From a virus: a stretch of DNA of 21,174 bases. The translations under genes and the position numbers were made by a program. Under the pieces are notes generated by a model. The model worked only from the letters and a program-made list of their open reading frames with translations, did not search any database and was not told the origin of the DNA. The stretch is taken from the IMG/VR virus record IMGVR_UViG_3300010430_000525, positions 1-21,174 of that record. One strand, given 5' to 3'. Numbering within the stretch: position 1 is the first letter of the stretch; each line of letters starts with the position of its first letter. Below are positions 14,710 to 21,174 of the stretch, one piece after another.

Positions 14710-16842
14710 CTATGCGAAGCGCGCCGAGACCGTGAGGACTCGATTGTTCGCGGGTAGTCCGCCCGAGGCGTTGACCGTTCCCGCGATAGTAAACCAGCCG
14801 GTGTTATCTGTGACGCTCGTGATGTCGAAGACGAGGAAGTTCGTCGCGTCTCGCTGGTCCTGGATGTAGAGCTGGTCCCCGTTCGCCAGGGCCGAGAGGA
14901 TGTTCTGGGCGTCGCCGCCGTTGTCGGTGAGCTGGTCGATGTAGAGGTTCGTGACGCTCGCCGGCGTCGCGTTGTCGTAGCGGAGCCGGCCGTTCCCAGG
15001 ATCCGCCGCGCCGGTCGACGTCGAGAACGCCCAGGGACCGGACAACAAGCCCGCGCCCGTCGAGATCGTCTCGAGGATCCGCCAGCGATCGGTCGCCGTG
15101 TCGTCCTTCCAGATCTCGACCGTGTCGCCAGGGGCGAGAACGAAGTCGAGCGCGTTCGCCCGGAGGAACCGATTCGCCGCCAGGCTCGCGCCGTCCTCAT
15201 GCGTGAGCGTGAGGTTGAACGAGCCGACGTTGACGAGCTTGATGAGGTCGCCGCCCTGGCCGAAGCCGAAGCTCGAGTCGATCCCCGTGATGTTGTAGTT
15301 GTCGTCGGAGTCCAGGAGCGCGACGCCTCGCTGGTTGTTGTTCGCGGCGAGCTGGTAGTTGTTCTGGCTGGCCGTGATCTGGGCCGGGGCGTTGCTTCCC
15401 TGGTTGATGTGGCCGTCGATTCTACCGCGACCCAGGACGCGGAGGGCCTGGGTCCTGGTAGCGCCGAAGGAGGGCATTGACTGGACGAAGAGGTTCGAGA
15501 TGTCGTCGATCGTTCCGCCGTTGAGGATGACCGCGGGCGAGTTGATCTTGAAGGCCTGGAGGTCCGAGACCGTCTGGCCGTTGACGTCGATCGAGCCGGA
15601 GGCCGTCCACAAGACGTCGGAATACTCGCCGCCGATCTGGACCTGGCGATTGTTCGGGCCGGCGAACTGGACGAACCAGTTGTTCGAGTTCGGGGTCGGG
15701 AGCGTGACGCCGAACGTGACCGCGTTGACGTTGAAGCCGATCCCGATGTCCTGCGTCCCGCCGTTGTTGTGCTGGAAGACCCACTCGTCGTTCGACGTCG
15801 GTCGCAAGTAGAGCGGGTTCGCGCCGACGCCGGCGAAGGTCGAGAAGAGGAGCGCGGCCTGGCTCGTGTTCCAGCCGAGCCAGAGATCCCCGTCGGTGAT
15901 CGCCCCGCCGAACTTGACGTAGGTGTTGTCGTTGACGTGGATGTCGCCCGCGCCGAAGTCCGAGTCGGCCCCGCCGAGATTCTGGAGGAAGTAGTTCGCG
16001 ACGTTGTTGACCAGGGCCGAGCGAACCGCGGCCCGGACGCCCGTCGTCGCGAGCGTGATCGAGTTCACGTCGAGCCCGATGTAGTTCGCGCACGTCTCCG
16101 TCCCGAGCGACTGGCCGAAGAGGACCGCCGCCGGGTTGAGCATATGGACGCCCCGGATCGTTCCGAAGTCGGCGACCGCGGTCGCGTTGTTCGTGTTCCA
16201 CAAGGGGCCGACCGTGAGGCCGTTGACGTTGTTGATCGAGAGGTCGTCGCCGGCGTTGCGGACTCGGAGGATCGGCGCGAACGAGAAGCCCCGGTAGTTC
16301 GTGACCGTGATGTTCCCCGCGCCCTGGATGTCGTAGGCCGCCTGGGCGGCGTAGAGGAAACACTGGGCCGGCGCGATCCCCGCGTTGAGGCCCCGGTAGG
16401 TCGGCCGCGCGAAGAAGAGCGTCGTGACCGCGAAGCCTGGCGCGACCGCCCAGTTGAGGGTCGAGTGGTCGTCGAGCGCCGAGAGGATGAACGTCGAGCC
16501 CGTGACCGTGATCGTGTTGACGATGTCGATCCCGGCCGTGATGATCCCGCCGGAGGCTGGGATCGTCGCCGCCCAGCGAAGCATCGCCGCGCCCGACTGG
16601 GTCGACCAGTCGAAGCTCGAGTCGATCCCCGAGCCGGCGGTGATCCGTCCGGTGTCCGCGTGAGCGGATCCTCGGAGCTCGAGCGTCTCGCCGGCGGCCG
16701 TTCCTCCGTTGAGGGTCTGGCCCAGGGCTCGGCCCGCGAGGAGCGCGTATTGAAGATGATCGTCCGCCGCGAGGCCCGTGAGCGCCGCGTGGACTCCCGA
16801 GAACTGGGTCTGGCTTGCCTGGGCTTCGACGGCTCCGGTCAT
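14710..16842 (-). CDS. Large fibre-like virion protein (putative head or side fibre)
   Basis: A 710-aa protein, ATG overlapping the upstream stop (ATGA). The N terminus carries GVHAALTGLAADDHLQYALL and GRALGQTLNGGTAAGETLEL (residues about 16-56). This is a widespread phage fibre motif (DDHxQY, then GRxxGQTLxGGTxAxxxLxL). The middle is beta-rich, Asn/Gly-rich sequence with little Lys, as in a beta-helix or trimeric shaft. Near residues 500-590, ITASQNNYQLAANNNQRGVA and DGASLAANRFLRAN, then APGDTVEIWKDDTATDRWRI, make a recurrent fibre C-terminal module. The last 110 residues (GPWAFSTSTGAADPGNGRLR, LSALANGDQLYIQDQRD) form a second common module. Such proteins bind host surfaces or decorate the capsid. 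Placement between capsid and connectors, far from the tail tip genes, favours a head-associated or neck fibre, but a tail fibre cannot be excluded. Confidence 0.68.
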   Translation of the reverse strand: MTGAVEAQASQTQFSGVHAALTGLAADDHLQYALLAGRALGQTLNGGTAAGETLELRGSAHADTGRITAGSGIDSSFDWSTQSGAAMLRWAATIPASGGIITAGIDIVNTITVTGSTFILSALDDHSTLNWAVAPGFAVTTLFFARPTYRGLNAGIAPAQCFLYAAQAAYDIQGAGNITVTNYRGFSFAPILRVRNAGDDLSINNVNGLTVGPLWNTNNATAVADFGTIRGVHMLNPAAVLFGQSLGTETCANYIGLDVNSITLATTGVRAAVRSALVNNVANYFLQNLGGADSDFGAGDIHVNDNTYVKFGGAITDGDLWLGWNTSQAALLFSTFAGVGANPLYLRPTSNDEWVFQHNNGGTQDIGIGFNVNAVTFGVTLPTPNSNNWFVQFAGPNNRQVQIGGEYSDVLWTASGSIDVNGQTVSDLQAFKINSPAVILNGGTIDDISNLFVQSMPSFGATRTQALRVLGRGRIDGHINQGSNAPAQITASQNNYQLAANNNQRGVALLDSDDNYNITGIDSSFGFGQGGDLIKLVNVGSFNLTLTHEDGASLAANRFLRANALDFVLAPGDTVEIWKDDTATDRWRILETISTGAGLLSGPWAFSTSTGAADPGNGRLRYDNATPASVTNLYIDQLTDNGGDAQNILSALANGDQLYIQDQRDATNFLVFDITSVTDNTGWFTIAGTVNASGGLPANNRVLTVSARFA

Positions 16843-17531
16843 GAGAAGGTCGCCGTCCCGATGAGGAGCCGCTTGTTGTGCGGTCCCAGGAAGTAGACCG
16901 ACAAGACGCCGGCCGAGCTCCCGACTCGTCGGAAGATGTGGAGGACCTCGTTCTTCTCGTAGTAGTGGCGGATCTCCTGGATCCCGTCCGCTCCCGTTGT
17001 CTCGGCGTTGTCATGGCCGAGCTCGGGCGGACCGAACTCCGAGAGGCTCACGTCCTGGGGCGAGAGGCCGACCGAGTGAGAGATCGCGAACCGGGCGTTC
17101 GCTGGGAGGGTCAAGTTCGACAAGCTCCCGGCGTCCTGGGCGATCGTTCCGAAGTCGTGAAGGGCGGAGAGCGTGACGTCGACCGTGAGGGCGTCGTCGC
17201 CGCCTCCCGTCTGGGCGACCGTTGCCGCTCCGACGCCAGGCGTGACCGTGTAGGCTCCCGCGATCTGGACCGCGACCTCGGTGACGACGTTCCCGACTTC
17301 CGCGACGACGTAGCCGCGGCCCTGGACGGAGAAGGTCCCGCCAGAGATGAGGAACTCGTCGCCGACGTTGTAGCCGGCCCCGCCGACGTTGACGGCGATG
17401 TCGAGGATCCGCCAGGGCGAAGGCTCGAGCCCGGCGGTGATGAACGCGCTCTCGTTCTGTTTAATCCGGCGACGCTCCCGCCGATAGAAGGCGAGCTTCG
17501 ACTGGGCGGCCGGTCCCGCCGGGAGGCTCAC
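16839..17531 (-). CDS. Putative decoration/adhesin-like protein with Gly-rich beta module
   Basis: A 230-aa protein starting at GTG 17531, with GGAG 6 nt upstream; the previous stop lies in between. Residues 1-30 are basic and helical (LAFYRRERRRIKQNESAF). Residues about 50-120 form a Gly-rich module: GAGYNVGDEFLISGGT, VVTEVAVQIAGAYTVTPG, GGGDDALTVDVTL. It parallels the module in the 451-aa tail-region protein. The C-terminal half is a beta-rich domain (FAISHSVGLSPQDVSLSEFG, VLHIFRRVGSSAGVLSVYFL). The module GxGYxxGDxxxxxGGT followed by a GxYTxxP turn is frequent in phage decoration and fibre proteins. Its stop overlaps the start of the 710-aa fibre gene, suggesting the two proteins assemble together, perhaps as adaptor and fibre. 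Function is inferred. Confidence 0.55.
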   Translation of the reverse strand: MSLPAGPAAQSKLAFYRRERRRIKQNESAFITAGLEPSPWRILDIAVNVGGAGYNVGDEFLISGGTFSVQGRGYVVAEVGNVVTEVAVQIAGAYTVTPGVGAATVAQTGGGDDALTVDVTLSALHDFGTIAQDAGSLSNLTLPANARFAISHSVGLSPQDVSLSEFGPPELGHDNAETTGADGIQEIRHYYEKNEVLHIFRRVGSSAGVLSVYFLGPHNKRLLIGTATFS

Positions 17532-17534
17532 GGC

Positions 17535-18173
17535 CTACTCCGACGCGGCGGCGGGTTCCGAAGTCACTCCGGGGCCAGTAGGGCGAGCCGTTCCTCGGCC
17601 GTTCTTGCGCGCCATCGCGGCGTCGATCGGGGCCTTGCCGGCCTGGGCGAGCATCCGCTTGAGCGCCTCGGGGCTCGAGGCCCTGGTCGCGCGGACCTCC
17701 TTCTGGCTGGCGATGTAGCCCTTGACGGCGACGGTGTGGTGATCGGAGGCCTCGAGGTGAGGGTAGAGCTCGGCGGAGAGACTCCGGAGCTCGTCCTTCT
17801 TCTCTTCGACTCCGGCCTCGAGGTCGTCGATCTCGGCCTGGGTGTCGGCCATCTTCGCGCGGATCTCGGACTTCCGCTTCTGTTCGGCGGCGTCTTCCTT
17901 GCTCGGATCCGGAGGCCTGGGCGCGTCGGCGATCGCTTGCTTCCGCCTGGCGGCGTCGGCCTTCCGCTTGTCCTTCTGGGCCTGGGTCCTCGGCTTCCGC
18001 TTCGGCGGAGCCGCGGCTTCTACCGGAGGCTCCTCCGCGGGAGGATCTGGCTCGGGGTCGACGGCTGGCGGATCCTGGGGATCGGTCGCGGCGTCGTCCG
18101 CCGGCGTCTCGGCCGGGGTTGCTTCTACCTCGAGGGCTTCCTCGAGTTCTTGCTCTTCGGTTTTCTCGGACAT
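17535..18173 (-). CDS. Hypothetical protein with acidic Pro-rich head and coiled coil
   Basis: A 212-aa protein with ATG at 18173 and AGGAG 9 nt upstream. Residues 1-55 are acidic and Pro/Ala-rich (probably disordered), followed by a basic Lys/Arg stretch (PPKRKPRTQAQKDKRKADAA), a coiled coil at about 100-135 (KMADTQAEIDDLEAGVEEKK), and a C-terminal part with APIDAAMARKNGRGTARP. I know similar S/A-P-x-D-x-A-M-x-R-x-x-x-R-G-x-x-R-P endings from unnamed phage proteins encoded after the capsid gene, but no function. It is the first gene behind the post-capsid hairpin. Low complexity and mixed charge would suit a scaffold-like or assembly factor; this is speculation. Confidence 0.55.
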   Translation of the reverse strand: MSEKTEEQELEEALEVEATPAETPADDAATDPQDPPAVDPEPDPPAEEPPVEAAAPPKRKPRTQAQKDKRKADAARRKQAIADAPRPPDPSKEDAAEQKRKSEIRAKMADTQAEIDDLEAGVEEKKDELRSLSAELYPHLEASDHHTVAVKGYIASQKEVRATRASSPEALKRMLAQAGKAPIDAAMARKNGRGTARPTGPGVTSEPAAASE

Positions 18174-18195
18174 GGGTCGGGTCTCCTGGTTGAAA

Positions 18196-18228
18196 GGGAG
18201 CCCGCCCTGGGGGAGCGGCGGGCCTCCG
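18196..18228 (-). terminator. Strong GC hairpin after the major capsid gene, terminator-like
   Basis: On the coding strand GGAGGCCCGCC (18227-18217) can pair with GGCGGGCTCC (18206-18197), a 10-bp stem with one bulged G and a 10-nt loop. It is followed by CTTTC rather than a long U run, so termination would be partial at best. It lies about 20 nt after the capsid stop in the longest gap of the window (71 bp). It may end part of the capsid transcripts or protect their 3' ends. Confidence 0.55.
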
Positions 18229-18244
18229 ACACGTTCTGGTCGAC

Positions 18245-19306
18245 TTAGAACTCAGTCGTCACCAGTCGCGCGGCCTTGATTTGTTTCCGCTCGGGGAACG
18301 TCCGCGCCCAGTTGTTGACGCCGTCGGCCGCTTCCGCGTTCGTCGGGCCGCCGTCCGGGTTCGCGACGGATCCAGCGAGCCAACGATGGCCGACTGGGTG
18401 CATGGACCACTCGATCCTCGAGAAGAGCTCCTCGCCGCCCGCGCCGTTGCCCTGGCCGGGGTAGCGTTCGATCTCGGCCGGGACTTTCGGGTTCCCGACG
18501 CCCCAGCGTGAGGCCATCGGTCCGAAGATCCAGGTGTCGAAGACGCCCGCGGCGTTCGGCATTGTGTCGTCAACGATGACGCGCCGGCCGAGGAAGGTCG
18601 GAACCGCGGCGGCGTTCGTGTTGACGGCGTCCGGGACGAAGTCGATGAGGTTGTTCTTCTGGGCCTTCGAGTAAACGATCGAGTGCATCATGACCGCGAC
18701 GAAGTCGTCCTGGGAGTCTCCCGCCGTGGTGATGGCGTCGATGAACGCCTCGGCCGAGAAGTCCGTGACGCCCGCCGTGAACGCGCCCGAGATGTCGACC
18801 GTGAGGTCGTCCTGGGCGGCGTTGTTGGTGATGCCGGCGCGCGGGTCATCGTTCGGCGTGACCTGGGCGTTGTCGGCGAAGATGCCGGTCCAGGTTGCCA
18901 CGAAGACCGCCTGGAGGCGTCGCCGCCAATAGGCCGCGACGTTCGCCGCGATCGCGTTCGAGGGATCGTCGCCGGCAAGGGCGGCCGCGAGGTCCATCGT
19001 CTGCCAGGACTGGTTCCGCGACAATCTGGTCGCGATCTCCTGGTTCGACTGGATCTTCGCCGGGACCGCGATCGTCGCCGGGTTATCACTGGCGACTCGA
19101 TCCGCGAGGATGTTCGAGTCGTCATCGTTGTCACGCCATGAGGGCGCGTTGAAAGTTGTCCCGCCGCCGGCCAGGAAGCCGTCAAGGGCCGGATCACGAA
19201 CGACGACGCCGGAGTCGATCAAGGCGGTCTTCTGTTCTGTGAGGGTCCTAACGTAGGGGGCGAAGATCTCCGGGACGACTACGTCCGCGACTCTTACTTC
19301 TGCCAT
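18245..19306 (-). CDS. Major capsid protein
   Basis: A 353-aa protein with ATG at 19306 and AAGGAG 9 nt upstream. The N-terminal half follows a well-known capsid pattern: VVVPEIFAPYVRTLTEQKTA, then LIDSGVVVRDPALDGFLAGG, NAPSWRDNDDDSNILAD, ATIAVPAKIQSNQEIATRLS, and WQTMDLAAALAGDDPSNAIA just before an amphipathic helix with YWRRRLQAVF. This SG-V, P-W-D, N-I-L, D-L-A-x-x-L-A-G-x-D-P order marks the HK97-fold coat proteins of the Mcp13-like type. The protein forms the icosahedral shell around the scaffold encoded just upstream. There is no sign of a long N-terminal delta domain, and no protease gene lies between the minor head protein and this gene, so proteolytic maturation is not suggested here. 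It is flanked by a structured 69-bp leader and a strong hairpin. Confidence 0.9.
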   Translation of the reverse strand: MAEVRVADVVVPEIFAPYVRTLTEQKTALIDSGVVVRDPALDGFLAGGGTTFNAPSWRDNDDDSNILADRVASDNPATIAVPAKIQSNQEIATRLSRNQSWQTMDLAAALAGDDPSNAIAANVAAYWRRRLQAVFVATWTGIFADNAQVTPNDDPRAGITNNAAQDDLTVDISGAFTAGVTDFSAEAFIDAITTAGDSQDDFVAVMMHSIVYSKAQKNNLIDFVPDAVNTNAAAVPTFLGRRVIVDDTMPNAAGVFDTWIFGPMASRWGVGNPKVPAEIERYPGQGNGAGGEELFSRIEWSMHPVGHRWLAGSVANPDGGPTNAEAADGVNNWARTFPERKQIKAARLVTTEF

Positions 19307-19336
19307 GAGGGTCTACTCCTTCAAGTTATGGATCCG

Positions 19337-19371
19337 GAGCCCTCACGGCGCGCGGTCTGGTTGTCGGGCTC
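19337..19371 (-). other. Inverted repeat in the leader of the major capsid gene
   Basis: GAGCCC (19371-19366) and GGGCTC (19342-19337) are perfect 6-bp complements separated by 23 nt in the 69-bp gap between scaffold and capsid genes. The loop holds GCGCGC. It lies upstream of the capsid ribosome binding site and leaves that free. It may set scaffold-to-capsid expression or mRNA stability; a chance repeat is possible. Confidence 0.35.
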
Positions 19372-19375
19372 GAGT

Positions 19376-20203
19376 CTACCTCACGGGAGACGTCGCGCCC
19401 AGTTTCACGCCGGCGGCCTTCATGAGGCGCTCGGCTTCGGGCTTGTCGGCGGCGTATTGCTTCGACTGGTTCGTCACGTTCCAGCCGGCCTTCGACCAGG
19501 GGTTCGCGGCGCTCAGATCTCCCGAGCCTCCGCCTCCGCTTCCCGCGTCCGCTCCAGCGCCGGCCGACTTCGGCCAGAACATCCGGAACTCGGGAACACG
19601 GGCCAGGCTTGCGAAGTAGTCCTCCGGGGCCTGGTTCGGCGTCACGCCTTTCCCGGCCTCGAGCTTCGTGACTACGTCGCCCGCCTGGGAGACCTCGAAC
19701 TTGTCCTCGATGAGCTGGACGAGATTCCCGACGCCGTCCGGCGTCGCGCCGGCCTTCGTCGCGGCCTGGGTGAGCGCGTTTGTGATTGTTGTCGAGCGAC
19801 TGGTTCCCAGGGCGTCGTCGCGCTCCTTCTGGAGTTGTTCGTTCTTCTCGGTGAGGCTGGCAAGGTTCCGCTCCAGGTCATGAAGCCGCGCGGACACGTC
19901 TCCGCCCTGGTCCTTGTCGTCTCCCTTTCCGTTCGGCTTGCCCGTCGACACGCCGGCCTTCTTGAGAGCTTCCTCGACCGTTGCCATGAGCTCGTCGCGC
20001 GTCACGCCCGCGCCCGTCTTCCGACTCACGTCGGCGGCGGCGTCGGCGTATCGCTTCTTCAATGCCTCGGCGTAGTTGTCGAAGTCGTCCTGGGTCTTCA
20101 TGCCTCCGACCTGGAGGACGAACTTCCCGTCGACTTCCTTGTAGTGATCGCCGAATCCCTCGGGGATCTTCGCCTTATCGTCGAGCGTTGCTTCGAGTGT
20201 CAT
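19376..20203 (-). CDS. Capsid scaffolding protein
   Basis: A 275-aa protein with ATG at 20203 and GAGAGG about 6 nt upstream. The N terminus (KIPEGFGDHYKEVDGKFVLQ followed by VGGMKTQDDF) is a familiar start for unnamed proteins encoded just ahead of capsid genes. A coiled coil occupies about residues 106-135 (LHDLERNLASLTEKNEQLQK), preceded by a Gly/Asp/Lys-rich linker. The C-terminal region is Gly-rich and ends with NPWSKAGWNVTNQSKQYAAD and a basic tail, as in scaffolds that bind the inner capsid face by a charged C terminus. Scaffolds direct procapsid size and then leave. Order (minor head protein, scaffold, capsid) supports this. Assignment is from composition, coiled coil and position. 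Confidence 0.78.
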   Translation of the reverse strand: MTLEATLDDKAKIPEGFGDHYKEVDGKFVLQVGGMKTQDDFDNYAEALKKRYADAAADVSRKTGAGVTRDELMATVEEALKKAGVSTGKPNGKGDDKDQGGDVSARLHDLERNLASLTEKNEQLQKERDDALGTSRSTTITNALTQAATKAGATPDGVGNLVQLIEDKFEVSQAGDVVTKLEAGKGVTPNQAPEDYFASLARVPEFRMFWPKSAGAGADAGSGGGGSGDLSAANPWSKAGWNVTNQSKQYAADKPEAERLMKAAGVKLGATSPVR

Positions 20204-20229
20204 GACCTACCTCTCACGGGTTCGGTCGG

Positions 20230-20258
20230 ATAGTACGCCCGGCGGCGCTATTTGACAA
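20230..20258 (-). promoter_or_regulatory. Candidate sigma70 promoter upstream of scaffold and capsid genes
   Basis: In the 58-bp gap before the scaffold gene the coding strand reads TTGTCA (20258-20253), a 17-nt spacer, then TACTAT (20235-20230). This is 5/6 and 4/6 match to the -35 and -10 consensus at optimal spacing. A transcript would begin near 20223, about 20 nt before the ATG at 20203. It is one of the few locally AT-rich spots in the window. Confidence 0.5.
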
Positions 20259-20261
20259 TAA

Positions 20262-21174
20262 TCACGGAGCCGGCGCGGGGATCCCGAGGGACTGGAACGC
20301 CGAGGGCTTGATGTCGTAGAGCTGGCGAAGGGTGAGTCGCTGGCCGGAGTTGTCGACGAAGCCCTGGACGTCGAACTCGCCGGCCCGGAAGAGCCGGGCG
20401 CGGGTCGGGCCGAGGACGTTGTTCTGGAACGCGGCGTCGGAGTTCGTGAGGAATTGCTGGTAGGTCGTGTCCCCTGGGACGCGGCCGATGAGCTTCGCCA
20501 CTTCCCGCCGCCTGGCTGGGCCGCGGAGCTTCCCGAGCCGGCCCTTGAAGTTCGCCGAGGCGGGTCGGTTCCCCAGGGCTCGGCCGTCGACGACCGGGAC
20601 GCGGATCGACCGGCAGTTCATGTGGACGGGCGGGATCGCGCCCTGGCCGGTCGGGAAGACCTGGCCGTCGAGGGACTGACAGATCGGGGTCGTCCTGGAG
20701 TCCAGGGTCGCGACGTATTGCTCCTTCGGGATGACCTTCCGGTTCGCCTTGTAGACGGCCTGGCGGACCGCGTTCGAGATGGCGCTCGTCGCCGTTTGCG
20801 CGAGTGTCTGGGCTCCGCGCCGGGTGATCTGGCGGACGCCGTCGGTCCCGCCGAGGGCTCGAGTCCCGAAGATCCGCCGGCCGATCTGGGTCGGCGTCTC
20901 GTCGAAGAGGAGCCCGGTCCGGATCTCGTCCATCATGCGCCGGCGGTCGCCGATCTGGAAGGTCGAGAGCCAGTCGCGGAGGATCCGGTTCTGGAAGGGC
21001 CGGGCGAAGACGATCCCGCGGAGGGTCTTCGGCGGCGGGACCTTCGGCCCGAAGACGACCGGAAGGGCCTCCGCCAGGACGCCGGCGATGTATGCGCCCT
21101 CGCCCAGGGCCAGGCCGACGAGCTCCTTCCGGACGAGCTCGTTGATCGTTGACCAGGTCGGGGCGAGCGTCGCC
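20262..21174 (-). CDS. Minor head protein, MuF / SPP1 gp7-like, C-terminal part
   Basis: The frame is open from the right edge to the TGA at 20262, so the true start lies outside; an internal ATG at 20936 is not the likely start, because about 79 in-frame codons precede it and read as protein (FARPFQNRILRDWLSTFQIG). The MuF signature is clear at about 20606-20717: QYVATLDSRTTPICQSLDG, then PPVHMNCRSIRVP, with Cys and His/Cys residues typical of the family (PF04233). Behind it are TYQQFLTNSDAAFQNNVLG and LTLRQLYDIKP, the usual C-terminal extension of this class. A few copies of this protein sit near the portal inside the capsid and are often ejected with DNA. No toxin domain is visible in the part present. 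Scaffold and capsid genes follow directly. Confidence 0.88.
   Translation of the reverse strand, partial: ATLAPTWSTINELVRKELVGLALGEGAYIAGVLAEALPVVFGPKVPPPKTLRGIVFARPFQNRILRDWLSTFQIGDRRRMMDEIRTGLLFDETPTQIGRRIFGTRALGGTDGVRQITRRGAQTLAQTATSAISNAVRQAVYKANRKVIPKEQYVATLDSRTTPICQSLDGQVFPTGQGAIPPVHMNCRSIRVPVVDGRALGNRPASANFKGRLGKLRGPARRREVAKLIGRVPGDTTYQQFLTNSDAAFQNNVLGPTRARLFRAGEFDVQGFVDNSGQRLTLRQLYDIKPSAFQSLGIPAPAP

Noticed and set aside
20262-21174. A toxin domain fused to the MuF protein, as in some prophage MuF polymorphic toxins.
   Set aside because: The C-terminal part has the ordinary minor head protein ending and the gene stops soon after; no toxin-like domain or immunity gene follows.
1-21174. 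CRISPR arrays, tRNA genes, insertion sequences or attachment sites.
   Set aside because: No regularly spaced repeats, cloverleaf-like segments, transposase-like frames or terminal inverted repeats were seen; almost all of the sequence is occupied by coupled structural genes.
1-21174. Cyanobacterial HIP1-type repeats (GCGATCGC) as the cause of GATC enrichment.
   Set aside because: GCGATCGC occurs only occasionally; most GATC sites have other flanks, and the bias follows codon pairs rather than the octamer.

Overview
The window is a compact structural (late) module of a tailed phage or prophage with siphovirus-type morphology (Caudoviricetes). All 22 annotated genes lie on the minus strand and read right to left. 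They overlap or are separated by only a few bases; the three longest gaps are about 58, 69 and 71 bp. By eye the DNA is GC-rich (roughly 60-65%), with strong preference for C or G at third codon positions. No integrase, repressor, replication, lysis or terminase gene and no tRNA or rRNA was seen, so lifestyle and host cannot be read here. The BR0599/DUF2163-type hub, the PF18906-type tail tube and the DnaT-like connector suggest a proteobacterial host; that is inference.

Head region (right end, about 18.2-21.2 kb). The partial MuF/SPP1-gp7 minor head protein runs off the right edge. It is followed by a coiled-coil scaffold and an HK97-fold-type major capsid protein. A good sigma70-like promoter candidate sits in the gap before the scaffold gene, and a strong GC hairpin follows the capsid gene. 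Both would suit high expression of scaffold and capsid with reduced read-through afterwards.

Accessory virion block (about 12.4-18.2 kb). Eight genes lie between the capsid gene and the head-tail connectors, where many siphoviruses have few or none. They include a 710-aa fibre-like protein, a 314-aa repeat-bearing protein with an Ig-like N terminus, a 230-aa protein with a Gly-rich beta module, a BppU-like 122-aa protein, and four small or unknown proteins. These may build head fibres, decorations or adhesins.

Connector and tail region (about 1-12.4 kb). The order is DnaT-like adaptor, head-closure protein, gp10-like neck protein, tail terminator, tail tube, tail assembly chaperones G and GT, tape measure, two unknown structural proteins, a distal-tail-like protein with an Ig-like N-terminal domain, a four-Cys hub protein (BR0599/DUF2163), and the start of a large J/megatron-type hub protein cut by the left edge. 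The chaperone pair carries a textbook -1 frameshift site (GGGAAAC abutting the stop, with a 7-bp stem 8 nt downstream).

The most unusual genome-scale signal is synonymous codon choice that builds palindromes. In the stretches I read, Leu is CTC almost everywhere except inside CCTGG, and Gly before Ile is GGG, which makes GATC. CCWGG and GATC are therefore far more common than base composition predicts in the part I counted.
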